NCBI GenBank assembly: GCA_910584845.1
Contig: CAJUDH010000005.1
Coordinates: forward strand, 124,001-188,000
From: an uncultured Lachnospiraceae bacterium
GTDB taxonomy: Bacteria; Bacillota; Clostridia; Lachnospirales; Lachnospiraceae
Direction: 5' to 3'
Length of the DNA: 64,000 nucleotides
The notes below the pieces were generated by a model. The model did no database searches and had not been told where the DNA came from. It worked only from the letters and a program-made list of their open reading frames with translations. This document shows positions 25,258 to 33,212 of this stretch, in pieces. Numbering within the stretch: position 1 is the stretch's first letter; each line of letters begins with the position of its first letter. A program made the translations under genes and the position numbers.

Positions 25258-26040
25258 CTATCCCCTTAGGGAGTTAATCGTAGTCTCTATCTCATCCGAT
25301 GTCATTACCATCTTTAACGCAAAGGTAAACGCACGCTGGCACTCTATCATCCGGACCATTTCCTGGGATAAGTCGGTGGCCGACCCTTCCAAAGCGCCGG
25401 TAATCAGCCTGGGGTTCTCTACCAGTTCCGGCTCCATGCCTTCCGGAGGCACATACTCATTGTCCCCCACGCTTATGAGGCGGCTGGGATTGGAAAAAGT
25501 GTAAAGGCTGACCCTTGGGGCATCCTCATCCTCGCCATCGTCGTCATTGTCATCCGGCTCGTATCCTTCCTCCATCTCCTCCCGCATACGCTCAATATCC
25601 GGCGTATCCGCTAAAAGGGGTTCCCGGTTCTGGTCCAGGACCAGCTTACCGTTGGTGGTCATCAGATAGAAGCCGTCTTCCATCTGCCCCCGGTAAAAAT
25701 GGCCGCTACGGGTATAAGAAATCTCTCCGCTTACCGGATCCTGCACCATAAAAAACGCATTGTCCTGCATAATGGCGTAATCTTCCTTCTGATCCGTGTT
25801 CGTCACTGCCGAAGTCCCATAAGTGGTATAGGTCCTCTGCATCCTTACCCCGTTTCCTGCCATCAGTTCTGTAACCGCATTTTCAGAATCATTTAGGTTA
25901 AAATTCAATAAGTCAGAAAAAGCAGCCGTCTTAGGTTTAAACCCATAGTTGTTTACGTTGGCGATATTGTTGGAAATTACACCCATTTTCGCCATACAAG
26001 TTCCGGCGCCCAGGGCGCCTGTGTAAAATGACTGGTACAT
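25258..26040 (-). CDS. flhP: Flagellar rod protein, FlgG/FlhP-like
   Basis: 260 residues. The rod/hook N-terminus (MYQSFYTGALGAGTCMAKMG, ISNNIANVNNYGFKPK) and C-terminus (LEGSATDLSQEMVRMIECQRAF) are typical of distal rod subunits. An acidic insert (about residues 163-176, DDNDDDGEDED) interrupts the central domain. In Bacillus the flhO-flhP pair encodes the distal rod, and the pair here lies in the same relative place after the sigma gene. Gene naming between flgF/flgG and flhO/flhP is a matter of convention. Confidence 0.85.
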   Translation of the reverse strand: MYQSFYTGALGAGTCMAKMGVISNNIANVNNYGFKPKTAAFSDLLNFNLNDSENAVTELMAGNGVRMQRTYTTYGTSAVTNTDQKEDYAIMQDNAFFMVQDPVSGEISYTRSGHFYRGQMEDGFYLMTTNGKLVLDQNREPLLADTPDIERMREEMEEGYEPDDNDDDGEDEDAPRVSLYTFSNPSRLISVGDNEYVPPEGMEPELVENPRLITGALEGSATDLSQEMVRMIECQRAFTFALKMVMTSDEIETTINSLRG

Positions 26041-26116
26041 ATGTTTCCCCCTTATAATCCGGTAACGGTTCCCGTACCTTCATGGTTGCCTAAAAGGCAC
26101 ATTCCGGCTGTCCTGC

Positions 26117-26905
26117 TTATAGCCTCCCCACATCCGATGCAGACTTGCTCATAATCTGGTCATACATCTTCAATACCTGGGCGGCGCTCTGCAGCGCCCT
26201 TTGGGAAGTCATCATAGATGTCATTTCCTCCACCATATCCACGTTGGACCGCTCCAGGGATTTCCATAGGATAGACGGCGATTCCACTTCCTGCGCTTGC
26301 TGCCCGGTGGAAAAAAGGCCGTAATCTTCTTTATGGAGCTGGCCGTAATCCGCAAAATCCACAACCCGCAGCTTGCCCAGCTCGCGGACGGTGGCCTGGG
26401 CTTCCCCGTCCTCACCGCCCCCTTCTACTTCCAGGACGCTGATCCGCCCCGTTTTGTCCACGGTAAAGTCTTCGTTGTCGATCTGGATAGGCCCGTCAGT
26501 CCCTAATACACGCCCCATGCCGTTAAGGGTAAGATACCCTTCGTCGTCCACATGGAACGATCCGTTTCTGGTATACTGCACGCCCATGGGGGTTTCCACG
26601 CAGAAAAACCCGCTGTCCCCCAAAGCAAAATCATAAATGCCTTCCGTCTGGTCATAGGCGCCTTGCTCATAATTCACATAGGTCTGCTGTGCCGTCCGGA
26701 TTTTGGAAGTAGTGGCCAGGGCTTTTGCATTATCTTTATAATGTTTCCCTGTCCGGTACATCATTTCTTCCTGAAATGTGCTGGAGACCATTTTATCCCG
26801 CTTATAACCCGCTGTCTGGATATTCACCATGTTGTTTCCGATCACGTTTAAATTCCTGGTTTGTGTCAACATGCCGGATGTTAGGTTATAAAATCCTTGA
26901 TACAT
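26117..26905 (-). CDS. flhO: Flagellar rod protein, FlgF/FlhO-like
   Basis: 262 residues. The rod signature MYQGFYNLTSGMLTQTRNLN and VIGNNMVNIQTAGYKRDK is at the N-terminus, DSGFFCVETPMGVQYTRNG in the middle, and LERSNVDMVEEMTSMMTSQR at the C-terminus. The frame is open 16 codons upstream, but the ATG at 26905 has AGAAAGGAGGAAATCGC before it. It pairs with the neighbouring FlhP-like gene. Confidence 0.85.
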   Translation of the reverse strand: MYQGFYNLTSGMLTQTRNLNVIGNNMVNIQTAGYKRDKMVSSTFQEEMMYRTGKHYKDNAKALATTSKIRTAQQTYVNYEQGAYDQTEGIYDFALGDSGFFCVETPMGVQYTRNGSFHVDDEGYLTLNGMGRVLGTDGPIQIDNEDFTVDKTGRISVLEVEGGGEDGEAQATVRELGKLRVVDFADYGQLHKEDYGLFSTGQQAQEVESPSILWKSLERSNVDMVEEMTSMMTSQRALQSAAQVLKMYDQIMSKSASDVGRL

Positions 26906-27016
26906 GCGATTTCCTCCTTTCTGTCTTCCGGCCCCTTGGATAAAACCTTCCATAAGCTTGCCGGTTATTTACAAAAATCTATGTCCTTCATTTTATGAAA
27001 AGATTTTTGCCTGCCT

Positions 27017-27787
27017 TTACATATAAGTAGCCATATATGCCTTCAGCTTCCGGATAGCGGAACTGTGGATCTGGGAAATACGGGGTTCGCTCACGTTTAA
27101 AATCCTCGCGATCTGCCCCATGTTCAATTCCTCTACATAATACAGGGAAATTACCATCTTCTCCTTTTCCTTCAGGCTATTCACTGCTTCTGCCAACACC
27201 TGGCGGGACTCTACCTTCAAAAAAGCCTTTTCCGGCTGGGAATCCGCATCCCTGTTAGAAAGCTGCAGCGACTGGTGTTCTCCTTCATCGTCCGTAATCA
27301 TGTCCAGGGAAAGCACGTTCATCATGGTGCTCATCCGCTGGAGCTTCCGGTACTTACGGATATCCATCCCCATGGATTCCGCCACCTCCTCGTCGGCAGG
27401 CGGCCGGCCCAGGGAACGGCCCAGGGCAATCTGGGCGTCTTCTATCGTTTTGACCTGTTTGCGGAAATCCCGGGGCATCCAGTCATTTTTCCGCACCAGG
27501 TCAATAATCATCCCCCGGATACGCCGGGATATAAATGTCTCAAACTTGTTGTCCCTCTCCGGGTCGTACCGGTCAATGCCCTTCATAATGGCAATTACGC
27601 CCTCGTTGACAATATCTTCCATCTGGAGCGTCCCCACATAGATATTCCTCATCTGCGAGGCTATGGTTTTTACAATATAGAGGTAACGGAGCACCAGCGC
27701 CTGCTTTACGTCTAACCGGCCCGTAGCGCGGTATAGTTCCAACAATTCTTCATTTGTTTTTTCTTCCAAATTATCTGGATGGGCCAT
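27017..27787 (-). CDS. sigD: Flagellar sigma factor, FliA/SigD/WhiG type
   Basis: 256 residues. Region 2 (about 25-95: QALVLRYLYIVKTIASQM, YDPERDNKFETFISRRIRG), region 3 (110-160) and region 4 (205-252: SLKEKEKMVISLYYVEELNM, then the helix-turn-helix ILNVSEPRISQIHSSAIRKL) are all present. It directs the late genes. Several GCCGATAA/T boxes are found in this window before flagellin 1, flagellin 2, flgM and the short FliD-like gene. FlgM at 10.0 kb is its expected antagonist. It lies directly after flhA, with no flhF or flhG between. Confidence 0.95.
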   Translation of the reverse strand: MAHPDNLEEKTNEELLELYRATGRLDVKQALVLRYLYIVKTIASQMRNIYVGTLQMEDIVNEGVIAIMKGIDRYDPERDNKFETFISRRIRGMIIDLVRKNDWMPRDFRKQVKTIEDAQIALGRSLGRPPADEEVAESMGMDIRKYRKLQRMSTMMNVLSLDMITDDEGEHQSLQLSNRDADSQPEKAFLKVESRQVLAEAVNSLKEKEKMVISLYYVEELNMGQIARILNVSEPRISQIHSSAIRKLKAYMATYM

Positions 27788-27811
27788 CTTCCGTCACCCC
27801 CTTGCCGCCAA

Positions 27812-29974
27812 TCATGCACCTTTCCTCTCTTTGCCTTCAAGGGTCAGGCTACCAATGGACTGTATCTGGACATTATTGGAAATCTCATTAAAAGACAGCA
27901 CTCGTATATTGGGATAAAACTGGTCTATCAACCGGTAAAAATGGACCCGCATCACCTGTGAGGTCAAAATAACCGGGCTCTGGGAAAAGCTGTTGAATTT
28001 CTTTAATTGGGTCGTAATTTGTCCGATCAGGCTTTGGAGCACATCCGGGTTCAAAGCCAGGTAATATCCCCTTTCCCCTTTGGAGAGGCACCCTACCATA
28101 GTCCGCTCCAACTCCGAATCCAGGGTGATCACCTTCATGGTCCCATCCTCGCAGTATAAGCGGGTAATGGTACGTTTCAGGGCCGTACGGATATTTTCGA
28201 TCAGGCCGTCCACATCTTTGACCGGAAAACCGGTTTCCGATATGGTTTCCAATACAGACTCGATAATGGTCACCATATCTTTGATGGGCACCCCTTCTTT
28301 CAAAAGGCTGGTCAATATTTTCTGGAACAGGCTGTAAGGGATTAAATTGGGGAACGCCTCCTCCACCAGTTCCGGGGAAGTCTTTCGGATGTTCTCAATC
28401 AGATGGATTACCTCTTGCCTGGTAATCAGCTCATGGGCATGCTGTTTTACCACTTCTGATAAATGGGTCACCAATACGGAAAGGGGGTCGATGACCGTAT
28501 ATCCGTAAATTTCCGCCAGCTCCCTGTCTTCCGGCTTAATCCACCGGCTGGGAATGCCATAAGCCGGTTCTATGGTTTCGATCCCGTCGATTTCCTTCTC
28601 CGGGTTTTCCGGCTCTAAAGCTAAGTAATAGTCAATCAGGATCTCCCCCTTGGCTACCTCTTCCCCCTTAATCTTAATGCAATACTGGTTGGTATTTAAG
28701 CCGGAACTGTCCCGAAGGCGTATGGAAGGGATAACAAACCCCATATCCTGGGCATACTGCCTGCGGAAAATAATAATCCGGTTAATCAGGCGGCCGCCCA
28801 CCGATTCGTCTACCATGGGGATCAGGCTATAGCCGAATTCCATCTCGATGGCTTCCACCGACAATAATGTATACACATTGTTTACGTCTTTATAATACTC
28901 TTCTTCGCTGACCTGCTTGGGGCCTCCTGCCTCGTCGCCCGGCATGGGTTCCATATCCTGGTCAGCCGAAAAATTCCTCAGGCTGGTGCCCCCCGCAGGC
29001 CCAAAAGCGCCGGAGGTAGCCAAAGCCGGTTCCGCCTGAAGCCTGCGGGAAAGGAAATATCCCCCGGCAATCAGCCCCACGGAAATAATCAAAAGCTGCA
29101 AAACCGGCATGCCGGGGATCACTGCCAGCACAGCCACTACCACGCCGCTGATCATGATGGCCACCGGCTGGGCCATAAACTGCTTGGAAATATCCTCGTT
29201 CAAGCTCCCCTCGGACACGGCACGGGTGACGATCATGCCCGTAGCAACGGAAATCAGCAAGGAAGGGATCTGGCCTACCAGGCCGTCGCCTACGGTGGCA
29301 ATGGAGTAGGTGCTTAAAACATTGCCGATGGTGTCGCCGGACTGGACGATACCGATGATACTGCCCCCGATCAGGTTAATGGCAGTGGTGATCAGGGACA
29401 TAATGGAATCTCCCTTGACGATCTTGGTGGCACCGTCCATGGAACCGTAAAAATCCGCCTCCCTCTGGATCTTTTCACGCCGGTCCTTGGCCTGCTGCTC
29501 GTTAATCAGGCCCGAGTTTAAATCTGCGTCAATGGCCATCTGCTTACCGGGCATGGCGTCCAGGGTAAACCTTGCGGCAACTTCCGACACACGTTCTGCG
29601 CCCTTGGTGATGACAATGAACTGCATCAACACAATAATCATGTAAATGATCAAACCAACAACCACATTCCCCCTTAGGACGAAATCGCCAAAGGACTGGA
29701 TCACCTGGCCGGAAGAACCGGAGTTGGTCAGGATGTTCCTGGTGGTAGATACGTTGATGCCCAGGCGAAAAAGGGTTGTAACCAGCAAAAGGGATGGAAA
29801 TATGGAAAATTCCAAAGGTTCCCGGATCGTCATGGTAATGATTAAGATCATCATCGAAAGGGACATGTTGATAATGATCGCCACGTCCACCAAGGCCGCC
29901 GGAAGCGGTATGATTAATAATAGGATAATTGTCAGTACAAACAGTACGATCGAATAACTCAGTAACTTTCTCAT
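27812..29974 (-). CDS. flhA: Flagellar export gate protein FlhA
   Basis: 720 residues. The N-terminal half (about 1-310) is membrane-embedded with about eight segments and the FHIPEP-type loop (ERVSEVAARFTLDAMPGKQM, IDADLNSGLI, DGATKIVKGD). The C-terminal cytoplasmic domain (about 350-715) docks export chaperones and forms the nonameric ring. FlhA is the proton-driven part of the flagellar export gate. It is slightly longer than usual because of a linker at 310-350. Confidence 0.97.
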   Translation of the reverse strand: MRKLLSYSIVLFVLTIILLLIIPLPAALVDVAIIINMSLSMMILIITMTIREPLEFSIFPSLLLVTTLFRLGINVSTTRNILTNSGSSGQVIQSFGDFVLRGNVVVGLIIYMIIVLMQFIVITKGAERVSEVAARFTLDAMPGKQMAIDADLNSGLINEQQAKDRREKIQREADFYGSMDGATKIVKGDSIMSLITTAINLIGGSIIGIVQSGDTIGNVLSTYSIATVGDGLVGQIPSLLISVATGMIVTRAVSEGSLNEDISKQFMAQPVAIMISGVVVAVLAVIPGMPVLQLLIISVGLIAGGYFLSRRLQAEPALATSGAFGPAGGTSLRNFSADQDMEPMPGDEAGGPKQVSEEEYYKDVNNVYTLLSVEAIEMEFGYSLIPMVDESVGGRLINRIIIFRRQYAQDMGFVIPSIRLRDSSGLNTNQYCIKIKGEEVAKGEILIDYYLALEPENPEKEIDGIETIEPAYGIPSRWIKPEDRELAEIYGYTVIDPLSVLVTHLSEVVKQHAHELITRQEVIHLIENIRKTSPELVEEAFPNLIPYSLFQKILTSLLKEGVPIKDMVTIIESVLETISETGFPVKDVDGLIENIRTALKRTITRLYCEDGTMKVITLDSELERTMVGCLSKGERGYYLALNPDVLQSLIGQITTQLKKFNSFSQSPVILTSQVMRVHFYRLIDQFYPNIRVLSFNEISNNVQIQSIGSLTLEGKERKGA

Positions 29975-30028
29975 GAAAACTCCATCCGTCCTTTACAATA
30001 AGTGACTATGGCCAGTAGATCGGTGTGC

Positions 30029-31111
30029 CTACTGGAGCATATCCTCTCTGTTGCTGGCCCTGTATATATACACCAGGATCTCTGCCACGGCCCCGTAAAA
30101 CTCTGCCGGTATCTCCCGGTCCAGCTCACAAGAAGCATAAAGGGCCCTTGCCAGGGGCCGGTCCTCAATGACGAACACGCCATGCTCTTCGCCAACCCGC
30201 ACAATGCGTAAAGCCAGCTCATCCTGCCCTTTGGCCAATACCACCGGCGCCCCGTCCTGTTCCGGGTTATACTTAAGTGCCACGGCAAAATGGGTCGGGT
30301 TCCTGACGATCACGTCCGCCTCCGGCACTTTCTGCATCATCCTGCTCATAGCCATCTGGCGTTGGATCCTACGTATCCTTCCCTTGATCTCCGGATTCCC
30401 TTCGGTATTCTTATATTCTTCCTTCACTTCCTGCTTGGTCATCTTCAGGTTACTTTCATAATCCCATCTTTGGTATAAATAATCAAAAAACGCCACAATG
30501 GCAAAAGCCAGGCACACCTTCCATACCAGCTCGAACACCAGCTGCATGGTCTCACCGGCCGATGCCAGCAAGTTCATGTCAACCATGTTGGCCACCCGGA
30601 CCAGGTCTTTCTTGAGCAGGTTGTACAAGAGGGCCAGAAGCAACGATATTTTAATCAGGTTTTTTGCCAAATCCACCAGCTTTTTGATGGAAAACATATT
30701 TTTCAACCCGCTGATGGGGTTCATCTTACTGAATTTCGGCCGCAAAGCCTTAAAAGCTATGTTAAAATGGGTCTGGGTGCCATGGGACAAAATCCCGAGC
30801 GCCATGGATGCCAGCAAAAGGGGCAGGGAACATTTCAGCACGGCATAGGCCATATATACATAAATATGGGGAGACGAGCTAAAAGGGTCCGCGTCCCTCA
30901 CTGCAGAAAAATACCGGTGCATACAGTCCTGTAAAGTTTCATACAGCACAGGCACCATAAGCTTAATCATATAAAACACGCCAAACAGCATTATAACCGT
31001 AACAGCGTCTTTGCTTTGAAAAACGTTCCCTTCCTGCCTCGCTTCCCTCCGGCGTTTACTGGTTGGTTTCTCTGTCTTTTCCTGCCCGTTGGCTTCTGCC
31101 AAATCCACCAC
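30029..31111 (-). CDS. flhB: Flagellar export switch protein FlhB
   Basis: 360 residues. The N-terminal cytoplasmic tail EKTEKPTSKRRREARQEGNV is typical, followed by four membrane segments (about 35-210). The cytoplasmic domain carries the autocleavage site NPTH at 271-274 and the AVALKYNPEQDGAPVVLAKG block. FlhB sets export specificity, switching from rod/hook to filament substrates. It starts with GTG behind AAGGGA. Compare with the stand-alone C-terminal homologue at 7.7-8.0 kb. Confidence 0.97.
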   Translation of the reverse strand: MVDLAEANGQEKTEKPTSKRRREARQEGNVFQSKDAVTVIMLFGVFYMIKLMVPVLYETLQDCMHRYFSAVRDADPFSSSPHIYVYMAYAVLKCSLPLLLASMALGILSHGTQTHFNIAFKALRPKFSKMNPISGLKNMFSIKKLVDLAKNLIKISLLLALLYNLLKKDLVRVANMVDMNLLASAGETMQLVFELVWKVCLAFAIVAFFDYLYQRWDYESNLKMTKQEVKEEYKNTEGNPEIKGRIRRIQRQMAMSRMMQKVPEADVIVRNPTHFAVALKYNPEQDGAPVVLAKGQDELALRIVRVGEEHGVFVIEDRPLARALYASCELDREIPAEFYGAVAEILVYIYRASNREDMLQ

Positions 31112-31161
31112 TCCCTTCCCTTATAACGGCCCGGATGCCTTCCGTCATCCGTAAACCGCCG

Positions 31162-31914
31162 CTAACCCATCAAAGCCATAAGCCGTTCCATCTGTAAAAA
31201 AACATTTTCAATAATCGTATACATCCGGTCGGCCATGGGGCTAAACAGGTAAACCAGCATCATCAGGCCTACGATGATTTTCAATTGGAAATTCACGGCA
31301 AACACATTGATCTGAGGGATCATGCGCATCAGGATCCCCACGGCAGCCTCTGTAACCAGTTCCATAGCTACCAGGGGAAAAGCGAACTGCAGCCCCAAAA
31401 TGATATTGGCCCGAAAAAGCTCCAACACCATCTGGGAAAGCTCCGGGCGAAAAACCACCTCCCCGAAAGGGATTAACTTGGCCGAGGCAAAAAAAAGGGC
31501 AATAATACGGATATGCCCGTCAACAGCCAAAAAAAGCAAAGCCATAAAGGCATAAAACACACCGGAAGTAACCGTCATCTGGGTATTGTACTGCGGGTCA
31601 TAGACCTGCGCCATGGAAAGCCCCATGGTATAGTCCACCACCGCCGAAGCAAAACGGACTACCATAAAGGAAAGCTCCATGGAAAACCCCATGACAAACC
31701 CCAAAAGCAGTTCCATCACCAGCATAACCCCAAACTCTATCATACTGGAGGGCTGATGGGCCAAACTTCCGCCCTGCCCCATATACAGCATCAAAGAAAG
31801 CACAAAAATAAGCATCCCTTTAGCTGCGTTGGGCAGGTTTGACCTGCCAAGGATAGGGTTAAACACTACCGCCCCGCTCATCCTCATAAATACCAGCGCA
31901 AACAGGATAAACAT
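31162..31914 (-). CDS. fliR: Flagellar export gate protein FliR
   Basis: 250 residues with about six hydrophobic segments. Conserved features include FMRMSGAVVFNPILGRSNLP near the start, VVDYTMGLSMAQVYDPQ in the middle and LMRMIPQINVFAVNFQLKI near the end. It forms the export channel with FliP and FliQ. It sits between fliQ and flhB, the standard order. Confidence 0.95.
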   Translation of the reverse strand: MFILFALVFMRMSGAVVFNPILGRSNLPNAAKGMLIFVLSLMLYMGQGGSLAHQPSSMIEFGVMLVMELLLGFVMGFSMELSFMVVRFASAVVDYTMGLSMAQVYDPQYNTQMTVTSGVFYAFMALLFLAVDGHIRIIALFFASAKLIPFGEVVFRPELSQMVLELFRANIILGLQFAFPLVAMELVTEAAVGILMRMIPQINVFAVNFQLKIIVGLMMLVYLFSPMADRMYTIIENVFLQMERLMALMG

Positions 31915-31920
31915 GAAGCA

Positions 31921-32184
31921 TCAGCCTCCCGCAATCAATGCGGCCATCTGCCGGAAAAAATCTTGCAGCATAGCCAGGATGGAGCTTCCCAGAAAACCAA
32001 GGATTGCCAATATAGCGAGAAATTTGGGGACAAAAGTCATCGTTTGCTCGTTGATCTGCGTAGCCGCCTGAAAAATGGCGATCACTATGCCTACCACCAT
32101 ACTGACCAGCAAAAAAGGCATAGTCAACCTTACGGCCATCTGGAATGTCTGATACAAAATATCCAGTACCTGTAAATCGGTCAT
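31921..32184 (-). CDS. fliQ: Flagellar export gate protein FliQ
   Basis: 87 residues with two membrane helices (about 15-38 and 50-75), LTMPFLLVSMVVGIVIAIFQ and ATQINEQTMTFVPKFLAIL. This is the small subunit of the FliPQR channel. The ATG at 32184 lies 10 nt after GAGAGGAG. A GTG three codons upstream is possible. Confidence 0.93.
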   Translation of the reverse strand: MTDLQVLDILYQTFQMAVRLTMPFLLVSMVVGIVIAIFQAATQINEQTMTFVPKFLAILAILGFLGSSILAMLQDFFRQMAALIAGG

Positions 32185-32205
32185 GGACCCCACTCTCCTC
32201 TCTCG

Positions 32206-32862
32206 CTACCGGAAACCTGCCACAATGTTGGTAAACAAAAGTTCCCAGCCATCCACTGTCACAAAAAGCAACAGTTTAAAAGGAAGGGAGATCATGGCCG
32301 GCGGCAACATAACCATACCCATGGACATCAACGTAGTGGAAACAATAATGTCTACCAAAAGAAACGGCAGATAGATCAGGAACCCAGCCGTAAACCCCCG
32401 TTTTAGCTCGCTGGTCATAAAGGCCGGAACCACCACGGTCAAAGGATAGTCGGCTACATCCTGTTCAATCTGCGAACCGGACATGCGAACGAAATTATCC
32501 AACGTTTTTGCCTCCGTATTCCGCAGCATGAACTCCTTCAATGGGACGATCATCCGCTCCACGGCTTCTTCCTGAGTAATTTCCTCCCGTAAATAAGGCT
32601 GGTATGCCTCGTCATTGATCCGGTCAATTACCGGGCTCATAATATATAAAGTCAAAAACATGGCAATGCCTACCAAAACCATGTTCGGCGGCGCTTGCTG
32701 AACCCCCATGGCATTCCTGGTAAAGGATAAGATGATGATCGTCCTGGTAAAAGATGTCATCATCACCACAATGGAAGGAAGCAAGGCCGCAAGGGTAAGC
32801 ATGAACATCAATTCCAAAGTGGGGACGTTCCCGCCATTTAACTGTGTCAGAAGGTCATTCAT
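32206..32862 (-). CDS. fliP: Flagellar export gate protein FliP
   Basis: 218 residues. It has four membrane segments and the family blocks LLPSIVVMMTSFTRTIIILS, MGVQQAPPNMVLVGIAMFLT and VDIIVSTTLMSMGMVMLPP. The start at 32862, behind GGAGGAAACCG, gives the normal size for Gram-positive FliP. It overlaps the end of fliO by 8 nt. The longer open frame upstream runs within fliO and is not used. Confidence 0.95.
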   Translation of the reverse strand: MNDLLTQLNGGNVPTLELMFMLTLAALLPSIVVMMTSFTRTIIILSFTRNAMGVQQAPPNMVLVGIAMFLTLYIMSPVIDRINDEAYQPYLREEITQEEAVERMIVPLKEFMLRNTEAKTLDNFVRMSGSQIEQDVADYPLTVVVPAFMTSELKRGFTAGFLIYLPFLLVDIIVSTTLMSMGMVMLPPAMISLPFKLLLFVTVDGWELLFTNIVAGFR

Positions 32863-33211
32863 CGGTTTCCTCCCCCTTTTTTCCGTGGGATGCCTGGCAT
32901 TTTTCCAGAAATGCCCGGAAAGGAAGCTCCAAAGTGGCAGGGGCAGGCGGCGCAACCGCCTCGAAATCACCCTCCACTTCCGTTAAAAGCCGGATGCCGG
33001 CAGGGCTGACCCCCACCAGGTAATTATGCCCCCCTGCCTTTAAGAGAAGTATCTTTTGATTCTGCCCTACCTGGATATGCTCAATCACCTGCATATTGCC
33101 GGATCCGGAGGACCTCGCCCACTGCCTCCCCAGCAGGCGGCTGCACCAAAATGCCAGCAGCAATACTCCCAGGACGGTCAATACCGCGCGAAATAACGTC
33201 AAACCTTCCAT
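32855..33211 (-). CDS. fliO: Flagellar biosynthesis protein FliO/FliZ
   Basis: 118 residues with one membrane segment (about 8-25, LTVLGVLLLAFWCSRLLG), then the FliO domain (MQVIEHIQVGQNQKILLLKA and GGHNYLVGVSPAGIRLL). FliO helps FliP assemble. It lies directly between fliY and fliP as in other Firmicutes. Confidence 0.88.
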   Translation of the reverse strand: MEGLTLFRAVLTVLGVLLLAFWCSRLLGRQWARSSGSGNMQVIEHIQVGQNQKILLLKAGGHNYLVGVSPAGIRLLTEVEGDFEAVAPPAPATLELPFRAFLEKCQASHGKKGEETDE

Positions 33212-33212
33212 C

